Positions 8,067 to 15,975 of a stretch of DNA of 34,404 bases are shown one piece after another. Each line of letters starts with the position of its first letter. The stretch's first letter is position 1. Origin of the DNA: JBHIDQ01 sp046760155 (GTDB taxonomy: Bacteria; Chloroflexota; Dehalococcoidia; Dehalococcoidales; RBG-16-60-22); the NCBI GenBank assembly GCA_046760155.1, contig JBHIDQ010000002.1, positions 1-34,404 on the forward strand, written 5' to 3'. The position numbers were made by a program, and so were the translations under genes. The notes under the pieces are model-generated. The model did not search any database, was not told the origin of the DNA, and saw only the letters and a list, made by a program, of their open reading frames with translations.

Positions 8067-9917
8067 ATGTTTGTCATAGGTACCGCTGGTCATATCGATC
8101 ACGGCAAGTCAGTTTTGGTACAGGCTCTTACTGGGATAGACCCCGACCGGCTACGCGAGGAAAAAGAGCGCGGCATGACCATTGACCTCGGTTTCGCCTG
8201 GCTTAAGCTACCCAGTGGACGGGAGGTGGGCATCGTTGATGTCCCCGGACACGAGCGATTTGTGAAGAATATGCTGGCCGGGGTGGGTGGTATTGACTTA
8301 GCCTTACTTATTGTCGCCGCCAACGAGGGAGTGATGCCACAGACCCAGGAACACTTAGCCATTTTAGACTTGCTGGAAATACGGAGAGGAATTGTGGTCA
8401 TCACCAAAAAGGACTTGGTGGACGAGGAATTGCTGAGCTTGGTCAGGATGGAGATGGAGGAGCTGCTCAGTACTACGACCTTATCTCAAGCACCCGTTGT
8501 TGCTGTCTCCGCCTTAACTGGAGAAGGTCTACCGGAATTAGTTTCGGCGATTGATGAACTCTTGGGTTCTACTGAGCCGAGGCGTGATTTCGGTCGCCCG
8601 AGACTTGCTATCGACCGGGTTTTCACCATGGCTGGCGCTGGCACCGTGGTTACCGGGACATTAATTGATGGCTCGCTCTCGGTAGGACAGGAGGTAGAGA
8701 TTGTCCCGGCAGGCTTGAAATCACGCCTGCGGGGATTACAAACGCACAAGACCCGTATCGAGACGGCCACACCGGGGAGTCGGGTGGCAGCTAATCTGGT
8801 CGGCGTTAATACCTCCCAGTTGCAACGTGGTGATGTGCTCACCAAGCCGGGCTGGCTCATACCGACGACAATGTTAACGGTTAAGCTTCACCTGCTTCAC
8901 TACTTGCTGCGCCCGTTGCGACATAGTGCCGTGGTTAGCTTTCATACTGGGGCTGCCGAGACAATGACCAAAGTCCGTCTGCTGGAGGCAGATGAACTTT
9001 CGCCGGGAAAATCTACTTGGGCTCAGTTGTTACTTGACCGACCGGTGGCGGTAGTCAAAGGGGACCATTTCATCATTCGCTCACCTATGGAAACCTTGGG
9101 TGGTGGTAAAATCATTGATTCCCACGCTAGGCGACTTCGCCGTTTTCAGCCCGATGTTATTGAGAACCTGAGGGCAAGGGAGGAAGGTACCACTGAAGAA
9201 GTCATCCTGGCGCTTCTGGAGACAAAGCAGCCTCTGGAGTTTGCCACACTTTTATCTCAATTTAACCTGACTGCCAGCGAAACTCAGTCAGCAGTTGAAT
9301 CACTTACTCAGCAGGGTAGTCTAATTAGACTGGGACAAGGAGAGCAGAGTCTGCTAATGACTGTGTCCGGCTGGGAGCGCCTGACGAAAGAAACTACCGC
9401 TATTCTCGAGGACCATCACCGAAGATTCCCGGCTCGTCCCGGGATGCCTAAAGTGGAACTGAGTAGTCGGCTAAAGCTAGGGACATACTCAGCACTTACC
9501 TTCCGAAGACTTTTTGACCAAGGTGTTATTATTGAGGATGGTGCTACAGTTCGTCTGCCCACCCATCATATCCAGCTTACCCAGGCTCAGCAGGTAAAGA
9601 TAGATACCTTTCTGCATTCCTTAGTCCAGAATCCCTACGCCCCGCCCAGTGACCTCATCCCGGAAACTGATTTACTCAACTTGCTCATTGAGCAACGCCA
9701 GGTAGTAAAGGTAAGTGACGACGTGGTTCTTGCTACTTCAGCCTATAATGAGATGGTGGAAAAAGTTACCACGTATCTCAAGGCCCATGGTAAAGTGACT
9801 CTGGCGGAAGTGCGGGATTTGTTTCAAACCAGCCGAAAGTACGCTCAGGCTTTTATGGAGTACCTAGATGGGAAAAAGATAACCCGCCGTGTCGGTGACG
9901 AGCGGGTTTTGTACTAA
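8067..9917 (+). CDS. selB: Selenocysteine-specific elongation factor SelB
   Basis: A GTPase that carries selenocysteinyl-tRNA(Sec) to UGA codons followed by a SECIS hairpin. The 616-residue protein has an EF-Tu-like G domain with GHIDHGKS (8-15), DVPGHE (58-63) and TKKD (113-116), then beta-barrel domains, and from about residue 380 a C-terminal half expected to hold the winged helices that bind the SECIS RNA. The ERGMTIDLGFAW stretch is diagnostic of SelB. The start is ATG with AGAGGCG upstream. It completes a selA-selB pair and its stop lies 18 bases from the convergent selenocysteine tRNA. Confidence 0.97.
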   Translation: MFVIGTAGHIDHGKSVLVQALTGIDPDRLREEKERGMTIDLGFAWLKLPSGREVGIVDVPGHERFVKNMLAGVGGIDLALLIVAANEGVMPQTQEHLAILDLLEIRRGIVVITKKDLVDEELLSLVRMEMEELLSTTTLSQAPVVAVSALTGEGLPELVSAIDELLGSTEPRRDFGRPRLAIDRVFTMAGAGTVVTGTLIDGSLSVGQEVEIVPAGLKSRLRGLQTHKTRIETATPGSRVAANLVGVNTSQLQRGDVLTKPGWLIPTTMLTVKLHLLHYLLRPLRHSAVVSFHTGAAETMTKVRLLEADELSPGKSTWAQLLLDRPVAVVKGDHFIIRSPMETLGGGKIIDSHARRLRRFQPDVIENLRAREEGTTEEVILALLETKQPLEFATLLSQFNLTASETQSAVESLTQQGSLIRLGQGEQSLLMTVSGWERLTKETTAILEDHHRRFPARPGMPKVELSSRLKLGTYSALTFRRLFDQGVIIEDGATVRLPTHHIQLTQAQQVKIDTFLHSLVQNPYAPPSDLIPETDLLNLLIEQRQVVKVSDDVVLATSAYNEMVEKVTTYLKAHGKVTLAEVRDLFQTSRKYAQAFMEYLDGKKITRRVGDERVLY

Positions 9918-9935
9918 GAAATCTGGTTCCAGTGT

Positions 9936-10032
9936 TGGCGGGAGCGTATGGGAGTCGAACCCACCGAAGGCATGCTTAATACCCCCCAACGGATTTGAAG
10001 TCCGCGAAGCCCACCGGGACTCATCCGCTCCC
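9936..10032 (-). tRNA. selC: tRNA-Sec (anticodon UCA)
   Basis: Read on the minus strand, the 97-base gene folds as a bacterial selenocysteine tRNA. The acceptor is GGGAGCG with CGCTCCC. The D arm is long with a 4-base CGGT loop. The anticodon loop is CTTCAAA with TCA at 9996-9998. A variable arm of 7-8 pairs follows, then a T arm with TTCGACT and an encoded CCA at 9936-9938. The usual eighth acceptor pair would be G with A here. The gene is convergent with selB, 18 bases away. It explains the selA/selB pair and shows that UGA can be read as selenocysteine in this organism. Confidence 0.96.
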
Positions 10033-10047
10033 TCACCTAGCAAGTCA

Positions 10048-10076
10048 AGTATATATCACTAGTCTAAAGAGTGCAA
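10048..10076 (-). promoter_or_regulatory. Probable promoter of the tRNA-Sec gene
   Basis: On the minus strand TTGCAC (10071-10076) and TATACT (10048-10053) are 17 bases apart. The TATACT ends 15 bases before the mature tRNA 5' end at 10032. The -10 is strong and the -35 is partial. The position is right for a short tRNA leader. Confidence 0.55.
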
Positions 10077-10123
10077 TAAAGGGGAATGGATTTAAGAGAG
10101 GGACTTTGCCCTTCTCGATGTTT

Positions 10124-10870
10124 TTAAGATGCCACTGATGATGTCGGCTTAACCACACGGGGTTCTTTTGGTTGGACAAGTTTAGCCAGCCAGATGCTCA
10201 TCTCATAGAGGACAATTAGCGGGATGGCGACCAGGCTTTGATTTATCGGGTCAAAGGTTGGGGTGATTATCGCGGCTAGAATAAAGGCAAAGATAATAGC
10301 CGTCCTGCGCCGGTCAGAAAGCCACTTTGGCTTGAGGACTCCTAATCTGGCAAGGAATGTGGTGATTACCGGCATCTCAAAGACAAGGCCGATGGCGAGC
10401 AGCAGTCTGGTTACCACTGAGATGTAATTCCCGACCCTGATCTCGGGAGTGGCGATATCAGCACCGAAACTGGTCAAGAATCTGGTCGCCGGTGGTATCA
10501 GAATAAAGTAACCAAAGACAACACCACCCAGAAACATCAAGGCTATCCAGGGAAGGATTAAATAGACATACTTTTTTTCCTTGGAAGTAAGCGCTGGAGA
10601 GACAAACATAATGCCATGGAAGACAAGGTAAGGCATTGCCAAAATAATACCGGCGGCAAGGCACACTTTCATGATGGTGCCAATCATCTCCGTCATCTCG
10701 ATGTAGACAAGATTGATGCCTTCGGCGGGCAACTTCAAAATGTAGAATATCCAGTCGTAGAAGATGAAGGCAAGGACAGAAGCAACGGCTACGGCAATTA
10801 AACTCTTGATTAAACGGGTGCGTAATTCCAAGAGGTGACTGAGAACAGATGCCTTTTTATCATTGCTCAT
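10124..10870 (-). CDS. tatC: Twin-arginine translocase subunit TatC
   Basis: The membrane receptor of the Tat pathway, which binds twin-arginine signal peptides and exports folded cofactor-containing proteins. The 248 residues contain six predicted membrane segments. Family marks are SHLLELRTRL near the N-terminus, FVSPALTSKEKK in the middle, PPATRFLTSFG, a buried Glu in VFEMPV, and RRRTAIIFAFILAAIITP. The ribosome binding site is weak, suggesting coupling to the upstream tatA/B genes. It closes the fdhD-tatA-tatB-tatC run. Typical Tat clients in such organisms are molybdopterin oxidoreductases, consistent with fdhD at the head of the operon. Confidence 0.96.
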   Translation of the reverse strand: MSNDKKASVLSHLLELRTRLIKSLIAVAVASVLAFIFYDWIFYILKLPAEGINLVYIEMTEMIGTIMKVCLAAGIILAMPYLVFHGIMFVSPALTSKEKKYVYLILPWIALMFLGGVVFGYFILIPPATRFLTSFGADIATPEIRVGNYISVVTRLLLAIGLVFEMPVITTFLARLGVLKPKWLSDRRRTAIIFAFILAAIITPTFDPINQSLVAIPLIVLYEMSIWLAKLVQPKEPRVVKPTSSVAS

Positions 10871-10925
10871 TTTTTAGGCTTGTCTCTCTGCATAGTAAGA
10901 CTGTCTTCGCATAATAACCATATGC

Positions 10926-11177
10926 CTAACTGTTCTCTGGTTTATGGTCACTATCCTGTCTTGGCGGAGATGGGCGGTGCTTTTCTTGACTATCTGTTTC
11001 TTGGCTGTCTAATTCCTTGGTTACCTGAGAAGTGAAGTCATAGGTAGCTTTTCTCAAGGCACGGACTGTCCTGCCCAGAGTTCGGGCAATCTCGGGTAAT
11101 CTTCTCGGTCCCCATATTATCAGTATCAGAATGAGGATTAATAATACTTCTCCGAAACCTATTCCGAAAAAATCCAT
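10926..11177 (-). CDS. tatB: TatA/TatB-family translocase protein (TatB-like)
   Basis: An 83-residue protein with one N-terminal membrane helix (about residues 8-21), a hinge WGPRRLP, then an amphipathic helix (EIARTLGRTVRALRKATYDF) and a polar, disordered tail. The hinge and the longer amphipathic helix resemble TatB more than TatA, but many Gram-positive and Chloroflexota genomes carry two TatA-like proteins, so the subtype is uncertain. It lies between tatA and tatC in the same direction, separated from tatA by about 100 bases. Confidence 0.88.
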   Translation of the reverse strand: MDFFGIGFGEVLLILILILIIWGPRRLPEIARTLGRTVRALRKATYDFTSQVTKELDSQETDSQEKHRPSPPRQDSDHKPENS

Positions 11178-11279
11178 CGTTTATCTCTTTGCTGTGTCAT
11201 GTAGTCTATCTTTAATTGAATGCAGAAATAGTCTATCCTTTGCGGACTATACCCTGAATGTACCAGTAGGGAGTAAAGT

Positions 11280-11489
11280 TTAGCTTTTGGTGGTTTTCCG
11301 GCGGGTGGTTTTTTTAGGTTTTGCTTCCTCCTCTTCCTCCTCATCTTCTTCACCGCGCTGCCCTCTCTTGAACGCTCGTATGCCCTTACCGATAGCACCA
11401 CCAACTTGTGGCAGCTTACCGACACCAAAAACGATGAGGATGATTACCAGGATAAGGGCTATCTCCCATGGTCCAATGCGAAATGGCAT
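11280..11489 (-). CDS. tatA: Twin-arginine translocase pore protein TatA
   Basis: A 69-residue protein with a single membrane helix (about residues 8-22), the hinge FGVGKLP, an amphipathic helix (GGAIGKGIRAFKRG) and a highly charged tail of eight Glu/Asp followed by a Lys/Arg-rich end. This is the TatA pattern; the oligomeric protein forms the transport passage. The start is ATG with GGAGGG nine bases upstream. It follows fdhD by 51 bases and precedes the second TatA/B protein and tatC. Confidence 0.93.
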   Translation of the reverse strand: MPFRIGPWEIALILVIILIVFGVGKLPQVGGAIGKGIRAFKRGQRGEEDEEEEEEAKPKKTTRRKTTKS

Positions 11490-11540
11490 AACACGTCCCT
11501 CCTACCTGTATATTGCTTTATTATATTACCTTACTCAGTC

Positions 11541-12350
11541 TTAGTTATTAGCGTTCAGCAAACGCTCTTCACACGAGAAGACAGAGAGGCGACCGCCACG
11601 GGCGTAGCCGATTACAGTAATGCCTAGTTCGTTACCGAGCGTGATGGCCCGCTCAGTTGGTGAACCTCGCGAAACCACAATCGGGGTCTGCATTCTGGCC
11701 GCCTTGAGGAGCATTTCCGAGGAGATGCGACCAGTAGTCAATAGGATACTGTCTTGAGTTGGCAGTCCCCTCATCAAGCATTCACCCATAATTTTATCCA
11801 AAGTATTGTGCCGTCCAATATCCTCAGCGAGCACCAGTATTTGCTTGCGATTACATAGTGCGGAAGAGTGGATGCCGCCACCCAGCTGAAACAAATTCTG
11901 CTGCTGGTACAGTTGCTTCATCAACGATAACACTTCCTCCGGGGTAACCGCTAAATCTGAATCTACCCTTGACGCTTTGGTTTCAAAACTTACCCCGCTA
12001 CCACAACCCGAAGTGAGAGTGCGCTTCGTTGGTGGAGTGTACTTGGTCTTAGTCAATCTGACATCGGCGATTGGTTCGTCTTCACAGACCCGCAGACTGG
12101 CTACTTCGTTTGGATTGGCAATAATTCCTTCTGAGTACAGAAAGCCAAGGATGAGGTGAGTTAACTTGGTTGGGGTGCACAGGATAGTGGCTATTTCCTG
12201 GCCATTGATAAAGATAGTCAGGGCCATTTCACCGGGTACAGTAACGGTCTCTCGGCGCCACTCTTTGTCGGAAAAGAATTGACAGGTTACCTTCGGGGTA
12301 ACCCCGCTGGTGGATAGTTCTTCGGCTACCTTTTCCATACTACTGTGCAT
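11541..12350 (-). CDS. fdhD: Formate dehydrogenase accessory sulfurtransferase FdhD
   Basis: FdhD passes sulfur from a cysteine desulfurase to the bis-MGD cofactor of formate dehydrogenase; without it the enzyme is inactive. The 269 residues show family marks LILGFLYSEGII, TSGCGSGVSF, LAEDIGRHNTLDKIMGE, TTGRISSEMLLKAARM and SRGSPTERAI. The cysteine loop has only the first Cys of the CxxC seen in E. coli. The start may be the ATG at 12348-12350 or that at 12336-12338; GAGGA is too close to the first and a little far from the second. A near-consensus promoter lies just upstream. It heads the Tat operon and lies near the selenocysteine genes, pointing to a formate dehydrogenase-like client. Confidence 0.95.
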   Translation of the reverse strand: MHSSMEKVAEELSTSGVTPKVTCQFFSDKEWRRETVTVPGEMALTIFINGQEIATILCTPTKLTHLILGFLYSEGIIANPNEVASLRVCEDEPIADVRLTKTKYTPPTKRTLTSGCGSGVSFETKASRVDSDLAVTPEEVLSLMKQLYQQQNLFQLGGGIHSSALCNRKQILVLAEDIGRHNTLDKIMGECLMRGLPTQDSILLTTGRISSEMLLKAARMQTPIVVSRGSPTERAITLGNELGITVIGYARGGRLSVFSCEERLLNANN

Positions 12351-12386
12351 TCCTCATCAATTGCGGTTGAAGTATCATGCGGTAAT

Positions 12387-12415
12387 ATTATACTAGGTGG
12401 TCGTTAGCTTGTCTA
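12387..12415 (-). promoter_or_regulatory. Near-consensus promoter of fdhD-tat operon
   Basis: On the minus strand TAGACA (12410-12415) and a perfect TATAAT (12387-12392) are 17 bases apart. This is a housekeeping-sigma pattern, 11 of 12 matches, about 37 bases before the first possible fdhD start. It diverges from the rpsO promoter about 150 bases away. Confidence 0.75.
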
Positions 12416-12440
12416 ATCTTGATGGGGAATGTAGACAAAA

Positions 12441-12457
12441 GAGGGGCTTCGCCCCTC
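12441..12457. repeat. GAGGGGC hairpin, dispersed short palindrome
   Basis: GAGGGGC and GCCCCTC pair perfectly around a TTC loop. The hairpin lies between two divergent promoters, upstream of both, so it does not terminate either gene. A very similar stem occurs at 24196-24216. It is probably a small dispersed palindromic element. Confidence 0.6.
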
Positions 12458-12564
12458 CCTAAAATCTCTTTCCCTCTTGCACTCAGCCACTATCAATCTG
12501 CAAGCTAAACCAAAAGAGCACCAGCCACCACCTCTTATTTAGTGGTTCCCCCTAAGGTTATTTA

Positions 12565-12593
12565 TTGTTTTGTATGGTAACATATGGTATAAT
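12565..12593 (+). promoter_or_regulatory. Promoter of rpsO-pnp-dap operon
   Basis: TTGTTT (12565-12570) and a perfect TATAAT (12588-12593) are separated by 17 bases. A TG at 12585-12586 gives an extended -10. The predicted RNA start is about 40 bases before the rpsO start. Confidence 0.75.
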
Positions 12594-12641
12594 TTTTTGA
12601 CTTCTAATATCGTCCCGTGATTGGGGGCAGAGAGGTGTAGT

Positions 12642-12905
12642 TTGGACAAAGAGAAAAGGACAGAGATTATCACTAAATATCAAAGCCACGAGGGAGACAC
12701 CGGTTCGACTGAGGTGCAGGTAGCTCTGCTTACCGAGAGGATAAAGCAATTAACCAGTCATATGACGGCTAATCGCCACGATTATCACTCGCAGCGAGGT
12801 TTACTCAAGCTCGTTGGGCAAAGAAGGAGGCTGCTCAAATACTTGAGCCGGGAGGACGTGGGTCGCTATAATAAGCTAATCAAACGACTTGGTCTACGCA
12901 AGTAA
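12642..12905 (+). CDS. rpsO: Ribosomal protein S15
   Basis: S15 binds 16S rRNA early in 30S assembly. The protein has 87 residues, the usual length, and includes HEGDTGSTEVQVALLTERI, the HDYHSQRGLLKLVGQRRRLL segment and the final KLIKRLGLRK. I placed the start at the TTG at 12642 because it gives the family N-terminus (LDKEKRTEII) and has AGAGGTG at the right distance. A longer frame from 12621 adds residues foreign to the family. It is followed by pnp after 19 bases, the same pair as in many bacteria. Confidence 0.96.
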   Translation: MDKEKRTEIITKYQSHEGDTGSTEVQVALLTERIKQLTSHMTANRHDYHSQRGLLKLVGQRRRLLKYLSREDVGRYNKLIKRLGLRK

Positions 12906-12924
12906 GGCTTTAGGGTGAGGGGAT

Positions 12925-15144
12925 ATGGCAAATTCGCAATCTTTTCAGTGTGAGGTTGGTGGCAGAAACCTCCTTATTGAGACAGGAAAGCTCGCTGGAC
13001 AGGCCAGTGGCGCGGTAACGGTTCGCTATGGAGATACAGTGGTTCTGGTGACTGTTACCGTCGCTGATGAACCACGAGAAGGGACGGACTTTCTTCCCTT
13101 AACTGTTGACTATGAAGAAAGACTATATGCCGCGGGTAAAATTCCGGGTGGTTTTATCCGCCGGGAAGGGCGCCCCAGTGAGGAAGCCATCTTAGCCTGT
13201 CGATTGGTCGATCGTCCGCTGCGGCCGCTTCTGCCCAAAGAATGGCGCCGGGATATCCAGATTGTCGCTACTGTTCTCTCCGCTGACCAGGAAAATGACC
13301 CGGACATTCTAGCGGTTATTGGTGGTTCGGCGGCACTGGCAATATCAGAAGTACCGTTTGCTGGTCCAGTGAGCGCGGTTCACGTTGGTTACATTAATGG
13401 CGAACTGGTCTTAAATCCAACCTTAGCCCAGCTTGAGGAGAGCCAGCTTGACTTTGTGGTGGCGAGCACCGGGCAAGCCATTGTCATGATCGAAGCCGGC
13501 GCCAGAGAGATTCCGGAAGAGGTTATTCCCCAAGCCATTCAATTTGGGCATGAGGCAAATCAGGAGATTATCAGGCTTCAGGAGCAGCTGCAGCAGGCTT
13601 GTGGTAAGCCCAAAGAAGAAGTCCCTAGCCAGGAGATTAACCCGGAGGTAGTTTCGGCAGTTTCGTCAGCCGTTGCGGAAAGACTATCCCAAGCACTGAT
13701 GGAACCAGATAAATCGCAGCGTGAGCAAGCGCTTTCGGCAATGAAGAAGGAGCTTGTCGAAAGTCTAGGGGAGACATTTACTGAAGAAGATATTCTGGCT
13801 GCCTTTGAAGCTAAGGCCAAGGCTGAAGTAAGGAGCAAAATTCTAAAAGGGCAGCGCCTCAATGGTCGTGACACGACCGAGGTCCGCCCAATTAGTGCTG
13901 AAGTGGGGTTATTACCTCGAACTCATGGTTCGGCACTTTTCAGTCGAGGTCAAACCCAAGTGCTGACCATTGCTACCTTGGGTTCGACTCGGCAAGAACA
14001 GCAGCTTGACGGATTGGGCATTGAGGAGACGAAGCGCTTCATCCACCATTATAATTTCCCACCCTTCTCCAGTGGTGAGGTAAAGCGTTTGGGTTCACCC
14101 GGTCGCCGTGAGATTGGGCACGGTGCCCTCGCGGAACGTGCCCTGGTACCAGTGCTGCCTAAAGACGAGGACTTTCCTTATACTATTCGCCTCGTTTCCG
14201 AGGTCTTGAGCTCCAGTGGCAGCACCTCTATGGCTAGTGTTTGTGCTGGCAGCCTTTCATTAATGGATGCTGGCATACCGATCAAGACCGCCGTTGCCGG
14301 GGTAGCCATGGGTTTGGTTATCGATGATAATGGTGACTATGCGATTTTAACTGATATTGAGGGTTTAGAGGATGCCTATGGTGATATGGACTTTAAAATC
14401 GCTGGCACTAAAGAAGGCATTACGGCACTCCAGATGGATATTAAGCTCAAGGGTATCAGCCTAGAAATTTTGCAAAAGATAATAAATCAGAGCCGAGAGG
14501 CTCGGCTATTTATTCTGGATAAAATGAACCAAACCATCAGTTCCAGCCGACCTGAAGTCAGCCACTACGCGCCGCGAATGTATAAAATAATGATTGACCC
14601 GGAAAAGATTGGCAATGTCATTGGCGCGGGCGGTAAAACAATCAGGTCAATTATTGATGAAACCAAGACTACTATTGATATCAATAATGATGGCGTCGTA
14701 CTTATCGGCTCAACTGATGCTGAAGCTGCCCGCCGTGCCATTGCAATGATCGAAAGTCTAACTAAAGAGGTGGAGGTTGGTGAGGTCTATACGGGAAAGG
14801 TAAGCCGTATCTTTGATTTTGGTGCCATGGTTGAGGTCCTCCCCGGTAAAGAGGGCTTGGTTCACATCAGTGAACTGGCTGACTATCGGGTAGGCAGAGT
14901 TGAGGATGTGGTTAAAGTGGGCGACGAGATTACGGTTAAGGTAATTAACATTGATAATCTGGGCAGGATAAATCTGTCACGGCGGGCCGTCTTTGAAAAC
15001 CTTTCTCAAATACCTGGAGCCAGGGTGAGGGATTCATCAGGGGCGGGACGTTCCTTTAAAAGAGGTACCGGATCTTATTCACAACGCCGCAACCTACCGA
15101 GGAATAGACCACGTCAGACAGGAAGCACCTTTAGGGGTCGCTAG
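12925..15144 (+). CDS. pnp: Polyribonucleotide nucleotidyltransferase (PNPase)
   Basis: A phosphate-dependent 3'-5' exoribonuclease. The 739 residues hold two RNase PH-like domains, with LTVDYEERLYAAGKIPGGF in the first and RTHGSALFSRGQTQ plus the helical linker before the second. A KH domain with IGNVIGAGGKTIRSII begins near residue 550. An S1 domain (GEVYTGKVSRIFDFGAMVEV and on) spans about 618-690. The last 45 residues are Arg, Gly and Ser rich, probably extra RNA binding. The start is ATG with GTGAGGGG just upstream. It is co-transcribed with rpsO and followed by the lysine-pathway genes. Confidence 0.98.
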   Translation: MANSQSFQCEVGGRNLLIETGKLAGQASGAVTVRYGDTVVLVTVTVADEPREGTDFLPLTVDYEERLYAAGKIPGGFIRREGRPSEEAILACRLVDRPLRPLLPKEWRRDIQIVATVLSADQENDPDILAVIGGSAALAISEVPFAGPVSAVHVGYINGELVLNPTLAQLEESQLDFVVASTGQAIVMIEAGAREIPEEVIPQAIQFGHEANQEIIRLQEQLQQACGKPKEEVPSQEINPEVVSAVSSAVAERLSQALMEPDKSQREQALSAMKKELVESLGETFTEEDILAAFEAKAKAEVRSKILKGQRLNGRDTTEVRPISAEVGLLPRTHGSALFSRGQTQVLTIATLGSTRQEQQLDGLGIEETKRFIHHYNFPPFSSGEVKRLGSPGRREIGHGALAERALVPVLPKDEDFPYTIRLVSEVLSSSGSTSMASVCAGSLSLMDAGIPIKTAVAGVAMGLVIDDNGDYAILTDIEGLEDAYGDMDFKIAGTKEGITALQMDIKLKGISLEILQKIINQSREARLFILDKMNQTISSSRPEVSHYAPRMYKIMIDPEKIGNVIGAGGKTIRSIIDETKTTIDINNDGVVLIGSTDAEAARRAIAMIESLTKEVEVGEVYTGKVSRIFDFGAMVEVLPGKEGLVHISELADYRVGRVEDVVKVGDEITVKVINIDNLGRINLSRRAVFENLSQIPGARVRDSSGAGRSFKRGTGSYSQRRNLPRNRPRQTGSTFRGR

Positions 15145-15179
15145 GAATCTTTTCCGTACTAATTAGTGAGGGTTGAGTT

Positions 15180-15968
15180 ATGCAACCAATTAAAGTAGTT
15201 GTTCATGGAGCATCAGGAAGGGTGGGGCAGGAGGTGTTTAAAGCGGTATGCCGTGAGTCAGAAATGCAGTTAGTTGGCGCTGTGGACCTTAAGGTGGCTC
15301 AGGATTCCTTGACTCTACCTGATGGCTCGGGCTCGGTTCCCTTTTCTGCCGACTTGGGCTATATTCTCACCAGTTGCCATCCTGATGTCCTGGTGGATTT
15401 CACCATTGCTCAGGCGACCATGTCGGCAGTGCGTCTTGCCACTGAAAAGGGGGTTAATCTGGTAATCGGCACTACCGGGTTAACCAAGGATGAGCTTAGT
15501 GAGATTGACCGTCTAGCCAAAGCGAATAAGGTTGGTGCGGTGGTGGCGCCAAATTTTGCCCTTGGTGCTGTCTTAATGATACACTTGGCTAAGACAGCTG
15601 CCAAGTACCTTGATTATGCCGAAATTATTGAGCTACACCACCACCTGAAAGTCGATGCTCCTTCCGGAACGGCTCTGGCTACTGCCAAGGCGATGGCGGC
15701 GGCCAGAGGTAAGCCGTTTCTCCAGCCAGCGGGGAAGGCCTCAAACAGTCGGGGGGAGGTAGTAGAAGGGGCAACTATTCATAGCGTCCGCCTGCCTGGT
15801 CTGATGGCACATCAGGAAGTAATTCTGGGCGGGCCGGGACAAACGGTAAGCATCCGCCATGATACCATTAACCGGGAATGCTATATGCCCGGGGTGATGT
15901 TGGCGATTAGGGAAGTGGTTAAGCGTCAGGGACTCACCTACGGTTTGGATACTTTGCTTGGTTTGTGA
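15180..15968 (+). CDS. dapB: 4-hydroxy-tetrahydrodipicolinate reductase
   Basis: Reduces the DapA product in lysine and diaminopimelate synthesis with NAD(P)H. The 262 residues are typical. The dinucleotide loop HGASGRVGQ is at 9-17, and the catalytic signature ELHHHLKVDAPSGTA is at 151-165, with His153-155 and Lys157 as expected. It starts with ATG after GTGAGGGTTGAG and is followed 7 bases later by asd. DapB, Asd and DapA together cover three consecutive steps from aspartyl phosphate. Confidence 0.97.
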   Translation: MQPIKVVVHGASGRVGQEVFKAVCRESEMQLVGAVDLKVAQDSLTLPDGSGSVPFSADLGYILTSCHPDVLVDFTIAQATMSAVRLATEKGVNLVIGTTGLTKDELSEIDRLAKANKVGAVVAPNFALGAVLMIHLAKTAAKYLDYAEIIELHHHLKVDAPSGTALATAKAMAAARGKPFLQPAGKASNSRGEVVEGATIHSVRLPGLMAHQEVILGGPGQTVSIRHDTINRECYMPGVMLAIREVVKRQGLTYGLDTLLGL

Positions 15969-15975
15969 GAAGGCA

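Noticed and set aside
8099..8860. Long antisense frames opposite selB (8099-8407 and 8486-8860)
   Set aside because: They are shadows of the selB codon pattern, with no binding sites, no recognisable domains and a clear gene on the other strand.
11159..11428. A minus-strand frame of 89 codons overlapping tatA
   Set aside because: It lies mostly inside tatA in another frame, is Lys/Arg rich because of the tatA tail, and has no family features.
12441..12457. Hairpin considered as a rho-independent terminator
   Set aside because: No T-run follows on either strand and it lies upstream of both flanking divergent genes.
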